Shown one piece after another: positions 7,844-18,455 of a DNA stretch of 64,000 nt. The DNA is taken from the NCBI RefSeq assembly GCF_014646995.1, contig NZ_BMOI01000018.1:1-64000 (forward strand). The letters are read 5' to 3'. The notes below the pieces were generated by a model. It ran no database searches and was not told the origin of the DNA. It saw only the letters and a program-made list of their open reading frames with translations. Positions within the stretch are counted from its first letter, which is position 1; the number at the start of each line of letters is the position of its first letter. The stretch comes from Curtobacterium luteum. GTDB taxonomy: Bacteria > Actinomycetota > Actinomycetes > Actinomycetales > Microbacteriaceae. Both the position numbers and the translations under genes were made by a program.

Positions 7844-10800
7844 GTGACGACCACCTCGTCCACCTCGGGTCCATCCTCCTCTGGGCGGCGTTCGCCGCGG
7901 GTCCCGATCGTGGTCACGATCATCGTGCTGGCTGCACTGGTGATCGCCTTCTTCATCTTCGCGAGCCTCTACACGGACTACGCGTGGTTCGCGCAGCTCG
8001 GGTTCCAGCAGGTCCTGACCACGCGGTGGATCGCGGGGACGTCGATGTTCGTCGCCGGGTTCCTCGGCATGGCGGTGCCGGTCTACCTGAGCATCGCGTT
8101 CGCGTTCCGGTTCCGTCCCGTCTACGCGAAGCTCAACTCGCAGCTCGACCGCTACCAGCAGGTCATCGAGCCGCTGCGCCGCGCGGTCATGATCGGCATC
8201 CCGGTCGTCCTCGGCGTCTTCGCTGGCCTGTCGACCTCCGGCCGGTGGAGCATGGTCCTCGAGTACTTCAACCGGACCTCGTTCGGCAAGAAGGACCCGC
8301 AGTTCGGCCTCGACATCGGGTTCTACGTCTTCGAGCTGCCGTTCTGGCGCTCGATCGTCGCGTACGCCTCGGCGGTCGTGCTCATCGCCGGGCTCGCGGC
8401 GCTCGCCGCCCTGTACCTGTACGGCGCGATGCGCTTCGGCGGGCGCGAGGTCCGCATCTCCCGCGCGGCCCGCGTGCAGCTCGCGGTCACGGCCGCCGTC
8501 TACATCGCGCTGCAGGCCGTCAGCCTCTGGCTCGACCAGTACGCGACCCTCGCGAAGAACAACTCGCTCATCACGGGTGCGCAGTACACCGACGTCAACG
8601 CGGTCATCCCCGGCCGCGAGATCATGGCTGGAATCGCCGCGATCGTCGCGATCCTCTTCATCGTGACCGCGGTCATCGGTCGCTGGCGCATCTCGATCGT
8701 GGGCACGGGGCTGCTCCTCGTCGCCGCGATCGTCGTCGGCGGCATCTACCCGTGGATCGTCCAGCGGCTCCAGGTGAAGCCCTCCGAGGGCTCGTACGAG
8801 TCGGCGTACATCCAGCGGAACATCGACGCGACGCGTGACGCCTACGGGGTCGCGTCGACCGAGGAGCAGAACTACGACGCGAAGACGAGCGCGTCCTCGG
8901 GAGCACTGGCGTCGGACGCGCAGACGACGGCGAACATCCGCCTCATCGACCCGAAGATCGTCTCGGACACCTTCAGCCAGCTCCAGCAGTACCGCCAGTA
9001 CTACAAGTTCCCGGACACCCTCGACGTCGACCGCTACGACATCAAGGGGCAGACCGAGGACACTGTGATCGCGGTCCGTGACATCAACCTCGACGGGCTG
9101 AGCGCCAAGACGAACACGCAGTACAACCGGACGTTCGTCTACACGCACGGCTACGGCGTGGCCGCGGCGTACGGCAACCAGCGCGCGAGCGACGGCAAGC
9201 CGGTCTTCCTCGAGTCCGGCATCCCGTCCAGCGGCGCCCTCGGCGACTTCCAGCAGCGCGTGTACTTCGGCGAGAACTCGCCGCAGTACTCGATCGTGGG
9301 CGCGCCGAAGGGCTCGAAGAACATCGAGCTCGACTACCCGTCCGGCTCGGAGGAGAGCGACGACGCCAGCAACGGCGGGAACGCCACGACGACGTACGCC
9401 GCGGACGGTGGGCCGAGCATCGGCAACTTCTTCAACCGGCTCGTCTACGCCGCGAAGTTCCAGTCGGAGCAGATCCTGCTGTCGCAGCGTGTGAACGCCG
9501 ACTCGCAGATCCTCTACGACCGCAACCCCATCCAGCGGCTCCAGAAGGTCGCGCCGTACCTGCAGACCGACCAGGACGCCTACCCGGCGATCGTGGACCA
9601 CCGGATCGTGTGGGTGGTCGACGGCTACACGACCACCAACGCGTACCCGTACTCGCAGAGCGCGAGCCTGCAGGCGAGCATCAGCGGCGCGGAGTCGTCG
9701 GCCTACAGCACGGACCAGGTGAACTACATCCGGAACTCGGTGAAGGCCACGGTCGACGCCTACACCGGCAAGGTGACGCTCTACGCGTGGGACACGACGG
9801 ACCCGATCCTCAAGACCTGGCAGAAGATCTTCCCGAGCACGTTGAAGCCGGTGTCCGCGATGAGTGCCGAGCTCCTCGACCACGTGCGGTACCCGACCGA
9901 CCTGTTCAAGGTGCAGCGCTCGATCCTCGCGACGTACCACGTCACCGACGCGAACTCGTTCTACTCGGGTGACGACGCGTGGCAGACGCCGCAGGAACCG
10001 ACGAAGGAAGCCAACAGCGACTCGTCCTCCGGCTCGTCCGCGATCACCAACACGACGACGAACGGCCTGGGCACGCAGACCACGACGACGACCAACGCCG
10101 AGGACCTGCAGGACCCGTACTACCTGACGATGAAGGTGCCGGGGTCCGAGACGAAGTACTCGCTCTACACGACCTACATCCCGCAGCAGTCGGGTCGGGG
10201 CGCGGACAGCCGGAACGTCCTGACCGGGTACCTCGCGGTCGACTCGGACGCCGGGGGCGCCGGCACGGGCAAGAAGGCGTCCGGCTACGGCAAGCTCACG
10301 CTGCTGACGATGCCGAAGACGGACAACATCCCCGGTCCGCTGCAGGTGCAGAACCTGTTCAACTCGGACACGAACGTGTCGGCCGAGCTGAACATCCTGA
10401 AGCGCGGCAACTCGACGGTGAAGCAGGGCAACCTGCTCACGCTGCCGGTCGGTGGCGGGTTCCTCTACGTCCAGCCCGTGTACGTCCAGTCGACGTCGAG
10501 CGGTTCCTACCCGCTGCTGCAGAAGGTCCTCGTGGCCTTCGGTGACAAGATCGCGTTCGAGGACACGCTCGACCAGGCGCTCGACACGCTGTTCGGCGGC
10601 AACTCGGGTGCGAACGCCGGCGACCAGGGGTCTCCGACGGCTCGGGCTCGTCGGGCTCGGGTTCGGGTTCGTCCGGCTCGGGCTCGTCCGACAGCGGCTC
10701 CGGTTCCGGGTCGAGTTCCGGCAGCGGCTCCGGTTCCGGGTCGAGTTCCGGCAGCGGTTCGGGCTCGAGCTCGGGCAGCACCGACAACGCTGCGTTGCAG

Positions 10801-10941
10801 AAGGCGCTCGAGGAGGCGAAGCAGGCGCTCGCCGACCGCCAGGAGGCCTACGCGAAGAACGACCTGGTCGCCGCCGCCGAGGCCGACCAGCGCCTGCAGG
10901 ACGCCATCGAGGCCGCGACGAAGGCCGAGGGCGGGAACTGA
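7844..10941 (+). CDS. UPF0182 large membrane protein, frameshifted near its C-terminus
   Basis: A conserved actinobacterial membrane protein of unknown function (M. tuberculosis Rv3193c type), about 1030 residues if intact. The N-terminal 320 residues hold about seven hydrophobic segments; a large extracytoplasmic domain follows. Around 10627 (CAGGGGTCTCC) one base appears lost. Upstream codons run in one frame to about residue 928; from 10630 the next frame gives a Gly/Ser-rich linker and then an acidic helix (QKALEEAKQALADRQEAYA) ending at TGA 10939-10941, as in the family. Without correction the frame would read arginine-rich nonsense into the downstream tRNA gene. A fifth G at 10626-10629 would restore it. 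Mutation or sequence error cannot be told apart here. Confidence 0.82.
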
Positions 10942-10988
10942 CACGCCGAGGGCGGGGTGCTCGATTTGCACCCCGCCACGGGCCCCGC

Positions 10989-10994
10989 TAGGCT
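10989..10994 (+). promoter_or_regulatory. -10 hexamer TAGGCT, promoter of the initiator tRNA gene
   Basis: TAGGCT ends 11 nt before the first base of the tRNA. Confidence 0.5.
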
Positions 10995-11005
10995 ACTGGA
11001 TGTGC

Positions 11006-11082
11006 CGCGGGGTGGAGCAGTTCGGTAGCTCGCTGGGCTCATAACCCAGAGGTCGTAGGTTCAAATCCTGCCCCCGCAACCA
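11006..11082 (+). tRNA. Initiator tRNA-fMet (anticodon CAT)
   Basis: The 77-nt gene has acceptor arms CGCGGGG and CCCCGCA, with CCA encoded. Position 1 (C) faces position 72 (A), the unpaired end that marks bacterial initiator tRNA. The anticodon stem CTGGG/CCCAG has the three consecutive G-C pairs of initiators, around loop CTCATAA. It is followed directly by a strong terminator. Confidence 0.95.
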
Positions 11083-11090
11083 AGCGTCAC

Positions 11091-11126
11091 ACGAAGGCCC
11101 CGGTCCACTCGGACCGGGGCCTTCGT
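11091..11126 (+). terminator. Terminator of the initiator tRNA gene
   Basis: A perfect 16-bp stem (starts ACGAAGGCCCC, ends GGGGCCTTCGT) with the loop ACTC. The run after it is TCGTT rather than a T-tract. Confidence 0.85.
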
Positions 11127-11181
11127 CGTTCCCGGGCCGTCCTCGCCGCCGGGCCACGGTCGCGCCGGAGTCCGCCGCCGG

Positions 11182-11187
11182 TACGCT
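11182..11187 (+). promoter_or_regulatory. -10 hexamer TACGCT, leaderless start of the nitrilase-family gene
   Basis: TACGCT is followed by 6 nt and then the ATG at 11194. Confidence 0.55.
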
Positions 11188-11193
11188 CGCGGC

Positions 11194-12009
11194 ATGGGCA
11201 CCCTGACGATCGCGGCCGCGCAGTTCGCTCCCGTGGACGACCCCGTGGCGAACGCCGCGACGATCCGGCGGTTCGCGGAGCAGGCCGTGCAGCGCGGGGC
11301 ACAGCTGCTCGTGACGCCGGAGTACAGCTCCTACTTCACGGCCGACATCGACGACCGGTTCGTCGCCGCGGCGCAGGCCCTCGACGGGCCCTTCGTCACC
11401 GAACTCCGGGCGATCGCGGTGGACACCGGCCTCACGCTCGTGGTCGGGGTCGCCGAGACGGCCGACGACCCCGCACGCTTCCGGAACACGCTCGTCGCGG
11501 TCCGGCCCGACGGCTCGCTCGTCGGGACCTACCGGAAGGTGCACCTCTACGACGCGTTCGGGTCGCGCGAGTCCGACCGCATCGACGCCGGTGACCCGGA
11601 GCAGCTCCCGGTCTTCGAGCTGGACGGCGTGCGGGTCGGGCTCGAGACGTGCTACGACCTGCGGTTCCCCGAGGTCACCCGGCGCCTGGCCGCGCCGGAG
11701 CACGGCGCCGCCGACGTGGTCGTGCTGCCCGCCGAGTGGGTGCGCGGACCGGGCAAGGAGCACCACTGGCGGACCCTCCTCACGGCGCGCGCGATCGAGA
11801 ACACCGTGTGGGTGGTCGGCGTCGGTCAGACGCCGCCGATCGGCGTGGGCGGTTCGGTCGTGCTCGACCCGGCGGGCGTGGCGGTCGGCGCTGCCGGCGC
11901 GACCCCGGGGCTGCTCGTGGCGACGATCGACACCGAGGTCACCACGGCGGTGCGGTCGGTGAACCCGTCCCTCGCGCTCCGCCGGTACGAGGTCGTGCCG
12001 CGCGACTGA
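11194..12009 (+). CDS. Carbon-nitrogen hydrolase (nitrilase superfamily amidase)
   Basis: A 271-residue amidase of the nitrilase superfamily. The catalytic triad is visible: Glu43 in TPEYSS, Lys115 in YRKVHLYD and Cys153 in GLETCYDLRFPE. The YRKxHLxD and CYDLRFPE contexts are those of omega-amidase or deaminated-glutathione amidase (Nit1) rather than true nitrilases, so a role in repair of deaminated amides is likely but the substrate cannot be fixed from sequence. The convergent aminotransferase 48 bp downstream fits, since such transaminases make the alpha-keto acids that omega-amidases handle. The start is leaderless. Confidence 0.85.
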   Translation: MGTLTIAAAQFAPVDDPVANAATIRRFAEQAVQRGAQLLVTPEYSSYFTADIDDRFVAAAQALDGPFVTELRAIAVDTGLTLVVGVAETADDPARFRNTLVAVRPDGSLVGTYRKVHLYDAFGSRESDRIDAGDPEQLPVFELDGVRVGLETCYDLRFPEVTRRLAAPEHGAADVVVLPAEWVRGPGKEHHWRTLLTARAIENTVWVVGVGQTPPIGVGGSVVLDPAGVAVGAAGATPGLLVATIDTEVTTAVRSVNPSLALRRYEVVPRD

Positions 12010-12028
12010 CGGACGCCGCCGGCGAGGC

Positions 12029-12047
12029 GGAGGCGATCCGTGCCTCC
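12029..12047. terminator. Short hairpin between convergent genes
   Basis: GGAGGC and GCCTCC pair across GATCCGT between two convergent stop codons. It is a small member of the hairpin family seen elsewhere and could serve both genes. Confidence 0.4.
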
Positions 12048-12057
12048 AGTCCGGCGG

Positions 12058-13260
12058 TCAGGCGGTCGGCGTGAGCGCCGCGAGGCGGGCGGCTGCGTCC
12101 TCGAGGACCGGCCGCTGCTTGCAGAACGCGAAGCGCACGAGCGATCGGTAGCCCGACTGGTGGTCTGGTCGGACGAACGCGGACACCGGCACACCCACGA
12201 CGCCGACCCGTCCGGGGAGCGCGAGGCAGAACTCGCGCGCGTCCGCGAAGCCGAGGGGCGCGGCGTCGGCGATGACGAAGTACCCGCCGTCCGGTCGCAT
12301 GACGTCGAACCCGGCACGGCGCAGCCCGTCGGCGAGGAGTTCGTGCTTCGCGGCGAGCGTGGCCGCGATGCCGGTGAAGACCTCGGTCGGCAGTCGGAGC
12401 CCGGCGGCGACCGCGGGCTGGAACGGCGAACCGTTGACGAAGGTCAGGAACTGCTTGACGGTGGTGATCGCGTCGACGAGCGCCAGGGGAGCGGTGAGCC
12501 ACCCGATCTTCCAGCCGGTCGTGCTGAAGGTCTTCCCAGCGCTCGAGATCGTGACGGTGCGGTCGCGCGCTCCCGGGAGGGTGGCGCTCGGCACGTGCGG
12601 CGTGGCGAAGGTGAGGTGTTCGTAGACCTCGTCGGTGACCACCACGGCGTCGTACTGTTCGGCGAGCTCGACCACGGTGCGGAGGACCTCGGGCGGCAGG
12701 ACGCGGCCGGTGGGGTTGTGCGGCGTGTTCACGAGGACGACGCGGGTCCGGTCCGAGAAGGCCGCGCGGAGCGTCGTCTCGTCGGGCAGGAAGTCCGGCG
12801 CGGTGAGCGGCACCGTGACGTGCGTCCCGCCGGCGAGCCGGACGAGCGCCCCGTAGGCGTCGTAGAAGGGCTCGAAGGTGATCACCTCGTCGCCGGGTTC
12901 GACCAGGGCGAGGAGCGTCGCCGCCAGCGCCTCGGTGGCGCCGGCGGTGACCAGGACCTCGCGATCGGGGTCGACGTCGAGGCCGTACCAGCGCGCCTGG
13001 TGCTCGGCGATCGCCGCACGGAGGTCCGGGATCCCACGCCCCGGCGGGTACTGGTTCGCGCCGTCGCGGATGGCCTGCACGGCGGCCTCGAGGACCTCCC
13101 GCGGTCCGTCCTCGTCGGGGAACCCCTGGCCGAGGTTGATCGCCCCGGTCGCGGCGGCGAGGGCGCTCATCTCGGCGAAGACGGTGGGGGCGGGGACGCC
13201 GTCCGGTCCCAGGAGCATCGCTCCCTCGGCCGCGCGCAGCCAGGGTCCCTCGAGTCGCAT
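12058..13260 (-). CDS. PLP-dependent aminotransferase, class I/II
   Basis: A 400-residue fold-type I aminotransferase. The PLP lysine is Lys243 in SAGKTFSTTGWKIGW; other family marks are NLGQGFPDED near residue 42, the cofactor-stacking segment PFYDAYG, the NTPHNPTGR loop, and a C-terminal Arg in SLVRFAFCK. The GQGFPD and FSTTGWKIGW forms match the kynurenine/methionine/glutamine transaminase branch (YbdL, KAT), so sulfur or aromatic amino acids are likely substrates. A GGAGGG site precedes the ATG. It may pair functionally with the neighbouring amidase. Confidence 0.87.
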   Translation of the reverse strand: MRLEGPWLRAAEGAMLLGPDGVPAPTVFAEMSALAAATGAINLGQGFPDEDGPREVLEAAVQAIRDGANQYPPGRGIPDLRAAIAEHQARWYGLDVDPDREVLVTAGATEALAATLLALVEPGDEVITFEPFYDAYGALVRLAGGTHVTVPLTAPDFLPDETTLRAAFSDRTRVVLVNTPHNPTGRVLPPEVLRTVVELAEQYDAVVVTDEVYEHLTFATPHVPSATLPGARDRTVTISSAGKTFSTTGWKIGWLTAPLALVDAITTVKQFLTFVNGSPFQPAVAAGLRLPTEVFTGIAATLAAKHELLADGLRRAGFDVMRPDGGYFVIADAAPLGFADAREFCLALPGRVGVVGVPVSAFVRPDHQSGYRSLVRFAFCKQRPVLEDAAARLAALTPTA

Positions 13261-13302
13261 GATGGTCCCTCCGCTGCGGGTCGAACGTGCCGGACGTCAC
13301 CC

Positions 13303-13308
13303 AACCTA
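13303..13308 (-). promoter_or_regulatory. -10 hexamer TAGGTT, putative promoter of the aminotransferase gene
   Basis: TAGGTT on the minus strand lies about 42 nt before the ATG, leaving a leader that contains the GGAGGG site. Confidence 0.4.
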
Positions 13309-13354
13309 GCGGTGGGCCGGACCAGGACCGCGGCGGACGTCCTCAGCGCACGCA

Positions 13355-13360
13355 TACGAT
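13355..13360 (+). promoter_or_regulatory. -10 hexamer TACGAT, putative promoter of the HtrA-type gene
   Basis: TACGAT lies about 85 nt before the ATG and gives a leader containing AAAGGAG. Confidence 0.4.
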
Positions 13361-13445
13361 CGCCATAGGTCACGTGCAGCCCGGCCGGTACCGGCGCTCA
13401 GGTCGGTGCGACAGACTGCACGTGCTTGAAAGGAGCACGTCCAGC

Positions 13446-15521
<2,076 letters not shown>

Positions 15522-15538
15522 CGCGACCAACAGACCGC

Positions 15539-15575
15539 CTGGAGGCTCGGTGCACGACGTGCGCCGAGCCTCCAG
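15539..15575 (+). terminator. Terminator after the HtrA-type gene
   Basis: A perfect 12-bp stem CTGGAGGCTCGG/CCGAGCCTCCAG; an inner GCAC/GTGC pair can extend it. No T-tract. It shares the GGAGGC/GCCTCC core. Confidence 0.75.
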
Positions 15576-15599
15576 TCCGTCCCGGCGTGGCCGTCTTGA

Positions 15600-15605
15600 T
15601 AGGCT
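15600..15605 (+). promoter_or_regulatory. -10 hexamer TAGGCT, putative promoter of the polymer cluster
   Basis: TAGGCT sits just after the HtrA terminator and about 70 nt before the first glycosyltransferase. Confidence 0.4.
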
Positions 15606-15674
15606 CATGGTCGCTCTGCGGGGCGGCACCGCTCGCGGTGCGCCCCGCGCACCAGCCACCACCCCGAGGGACGC

Positions 15675-16718
15675 ATGCAGCCAGACGGACAGCCCCTGCC
15701 GGGCGTCTCGTACGTGATGCCCGTGCTGAACGAGGTCACCGAGGTCCGTGCTGCCGTGCAGAGTCTGCTCGACCAGGACTACGCCGGTCCGTTCGAGGTC
15801 ATCCTCGCGCTCGGGCCGTCGATCGACGGCACGAACGAGCTCGTGGCCGAGATGAGCGCCGCCGACCCGCGGATCCGCGCGATCGAGAACCCGGTCGGGT
15901 CGACGCCCGCCGGGTTGAACGTCGCGATCCGGGCCTCCGAGCACCCTGTCGTGGTCCGCGTCGACGCGCACTCGGTGCTGCCGCGGGACTACACGCGTGT
16001 GGCGGTCCGGGTGCTGCAGGAATCCGGCGCGGACAACGTCGGCGGGATCATGCACGCCGAGGGCCGCACGCCCTTCGAACGTGCCGTGGCACTCGCCTAC
16101 GGCAGCCGTGTCGGGCTCGGGGGCACTCCGCACCACGTCGGTGGTCAGGCCGGGCCGGCCGAGACGGCGTACCTCGGGGTGTTCCGACGCGACCGCCTGT
16201 TCGAGGTCGGCCTGTTCGACGAGGGCATCAAGCGCGGCCAGGACTGGGAGCTCAACCGGCGGCTGCGCCAGACCGGCGGGACCGTGTGGTTCACGCCGGA
16301 GCTCGTCGTGACGTACCGCCCGCGGCCGAGCCTGAAGCGGCTCGTGCGCCAGTTCGTGGCGACGGGGCTGTGGCGGGGCGAACTCGCGCGGCGGTTCCCG
16401 GCGAACAACGGCCTGCGCTACTTCGTGCCCCCGGCGATGGTGGCGGCGATGGCGCTCGGCATCGTCGCCGGGGTCGTCGGGATCATCGGCGCCGCCACGG
16501 GGACGGGGGCGGCGTGGGCGCTGCTCGGGTTCGTGGTCCCCGCGGTCTACCTGCTCTTCGTCGTGCTCGGAGCGGTCGCAGTGGCGCGGCGCTCCGGACC
16601 CAGGACACTCCTCTGGCTCCTCGTGGTGCTGCCGTGCATCCACGTCGGCTGGGGCATCGGGTTCATCATCGGCTTCCTCACCAGGACGTCCGACCTCACG
16701 ACGCACACGGGACGGTGA
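15675..16718 (+). CDS. Family 2 glycosyltransferase with C-terminal membrane segments
   Basis: A 347-residue GT-A enzyme of the ExoA type. The nucleotide-sugar site begins at SYVMPVLNEV; the DxD-like element is VDAHS; RGQDWELNRRLRQTGG is the acceptor/catalytic region. Three hydrophobic segments follow from about residue 255, so the enzyme is membrane-bound and probably acts on a lipid-linked intermediate at the inner face. It starts a four-gene run on this strand, each stop overlapping or close to the next start, which points to one operon for a surface polymer. Confidence 0.82.
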   Translation: MQPDGQPLPGVSYVMPVLNEVTEVRAAVQSLLDQDYAGPFEVILALGPSIDGTNELVAEMSAADPRIRAIENPVGSTPAGLNVAIRASEHPVVVRVDAHSVLPRDYTRVAVRVLQESGADNVGGIMHAEGRTPFERAVALAYGSRVGLGGTPHHVGGQAGPAETAYLGVFRRDRLFEVGLFDEGIKRGQDWELNRRLRQTGGTVWFTPELVVTYRPRPSLKRLVRQFVATGLWRGELARRFPANNGLRYFVPPAMVAAMALGIVAGVVGIIGAATGTGAAWALLGFVVPAVYLLFVVLGAVAVARRSGPRTLLWLLVVLPCIHVGWGIGFIIGFLTRTSDLTTHTGR

Positions 16719-16723
16719 CCGCC

Positions 16724-17542
16724 ATGACCGACGAGACCGCCACCGGCCGCACGGGCCGACCGACCTCCATCGCCGAACTCCGCGCCGTGGCGCAGCCGGA
16801 CGCGGTCCGGATGCGGGCGAACGCGGAGCACTGGACAGCCTCGCTGTACCTGCGCGACGTGTCGCCGTACCTGACGTGGGTGCTGCTGAAGACCCGGGTG
16901 AGCGCGAACCAGGTCACCGGCCTGATGATCCTCGTCGGGTGGAGCGTCGCTGCCGCGCTGCTCGTCCCCGGCATCTGGGGCGCGGCACTCGCGCTCGTGC
17001 TCGGGCAGCTGCAGATGCTCGTCGACTGCAGCGACGGCGAGGTCGCCCGCTGGCGCGGCACCCACTCGCCGGCCGGCGTGTTCCTCGACAAGGTCGGCCA
17101 CTACACGACCGAGGGGCTCATCCCCGTCGCACTCGGCATCCGGGCGGCGACGTGGCCGATCCACGACGCCGACTGGATGTGGACGACGATCGGCTGCGCG
17201 CTCGGGCTCGTGATCGTCCTCAACAAGGCGCTCAACGACATGGTGCACGTCGCCCGCGCGAACGCCGGGCTCGAGAAGCTCGTCGACCGCCGTGACGCGT
17301 CGACCGCGCCGTCCGGTCGCCGCCTGGCCTCGCTCCGTCGGCTCGCGCGCTTCCTGCCGTTCCACCGCCTGTACCACTCGGTGGAGCTGTCGATCCTCGC
17401 CTTCGTCTTCGCGCTGCTCGGACTCGTCATCGGCGACACGCTCGCGTCGCGGATCCTCGTCGGCACCCTCCTGCCGCTCGCCGTCCTCGCGACGATCGGG
17501 CACTTCCTCGCGATCATCGCGTCGAAGCGGGTGCGGGCGTGA
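16724..17542 (+). CDS. CDP-alcohol phosphotransferase with altered catalytic motif
   Basis: A 272-residue membrane enzyme of the CDP-alcohol phosphatidyltransferase family, which moves a phospho-alcohol from CDP to an acceptor. The motif DxxDGxxAR...GxxxDxxxD is clear, as DCSDGEVAR followed by GVFLDKVGH, but the fourth, catalytic-base Asp is His. About six hydrophobic segments are visible. With a cytidylyltransferase-like gene at 21881 in the same cluster it could supply a phospho-alcohol (glycerol, inositol or other) to a polymer; the substrate is not known. The ATG is 6 nt after the upstream stop; a GTG at 16715 is the alternative start. Confidence 0.82.
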   Translation: MTDETATGRTGRPTSIAELRAVAQPDAVRMRANAEHWTASLYLRDVSPYLTWVLLKTRVSANQVTGLMILVGWSVAAALLVPGIWGAALALVLGQLQMLVDCSDGEVARWRGTHSPAGVFLDKVGHYTTEGLIPVALGIRAATWPIHDADWMWTTIGCALGLVIVLNKALNDMVHVARANAGLEKLVDRRDASTAPSGRRLASLRRLARFLPFHRLYHSVELSILAFVFALLGLVIGDTLASRILVGTLLPLAVLATIGHFLAIIASKRVRA

Positions 17543-18447
17543 TGCCGGGCACCACCCGCCGCCACGCAGTCCTGCACCGTGCGCGCCCGCGGGTGGCCGT
17601 GGTCAGCCTGTCGCAGGGGACCCGTCCGGACGACCTGCGCCGGGGGCTCGAGAGCGTGCTCGCGCAGCAGGACGTGGACCTCGACGTCGTCTGCGTCGGC
17701 AACGGGTGGGAGCCGACCGGGCTGCCGGACGGGGTGCGTGCGCTCGCACTGCCCGAGAACGTCGGCATCCCCGCGGGTCGGAACGCCGGCGCCGAGGCGG
17801 TCGAGGGCGACTACGTGTTCTTCCTCGACGACGACGCCTCGGTGCCGTCGCCGACCTTCCTCCGCGACGCGATCGCGCTGTTCGAGCACGACCCGTCGCT
17901 CGGCCTGGTGCAGCCGCAGGTCGTCGACCCGTCGGGCGCGGCGAACCCCACGCGATGGATCCCGCGCATCCGGAAGGGCCGGGCGTCGGACTCCTCGCCC
18001 GTGTTCTCGGTGTGGGAAGGGGCGGTGGTCCTGCCGATGGACGTGTACCGCACGGTCGGCGGTTGGGGAGCGCCCTACTTCTACGCGCACGAGGGCATCG
18101 AGCTCGCGTGGCGGGTCTGGGACGCCGGCCGCCGCACCTGGTACGCCGGCGACCTCGTCGCCCACCACCCGGCGATCGACCCGGCCCGGCACCGCGAGTA
18201 CTACCGGCTGAACGCCCGGAACCGTGTCTGGTTGGCCCGGCGGAACCTGCCGACGGTGCTGCAGCCGCTCTACGTCGGCTCCTGGGCCGCGATCCAGGTC
18301 GCCCGGTGGTGGCGACACCCGCGCCGGCTGGCGACGTGGTTCGGCGGGGTCCGCGAGGGATGGACGACGGACTGCGGACCGGCCTCGACCATGGGCTGGC
18401 TGACCATCGGGCGGATGACGCTCGCCGGCCGGCCCCCGATCATCTGA
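17542..18447 (+). CDS. Family 2 glycosyltransferase
   Basis: A 301-residue soluble GT2 enzyme. The nucleotide-binding strand is RVAVVSLSQG; ENVGIPAGRNAG and FFLDDDASV (DxD) form the donor and metal site; GWGAPYFYAHEGIELAWRV matches the catalytic ED-type region. The start overlaps the previous stop (GTGATG), indicating coupling. Donor sugar unknown. By position it should add a sugar to the polymer made by the neighbouring genes. Confidence 0.83.
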   Translation: MPGTTRRHAVLHRARPRVAVVSLSQGTRPDDLRRGLESVLAQQDVDLDVVCVGNGWEPTGLPDGVRALALPENVGIPAGRNAGAEAVEGDYVFFLDDDASVPSPTFLRDAIALFEHDPSLGLVQPQVVDPSGAANPTRWIPRIRKGRASDSSPVFSVWEGAVVLPMDVYRTVGGWGAPYFYAHEGIELAWRVWDAGRRTWYAGDLVAHHPAIDPARHREYYRLNARNRVWLARRNLPTVLQPLYVGSWAAIQVARWWRHPRRLATWFGGVREGWTTDCGPASTMGWLTIGRMTLAGRPPII

Positions 18448-18455
18448 GGAGACCC

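Noticed and set aside
10630..11044. Continuation of the UPF0182 frame into the initiator tRNA gene
   Set aside because: The sequence after the break is arginine-rich nonsense and overlaps a certain tRNA; the neighbouring frame gives the expected C-terminus.
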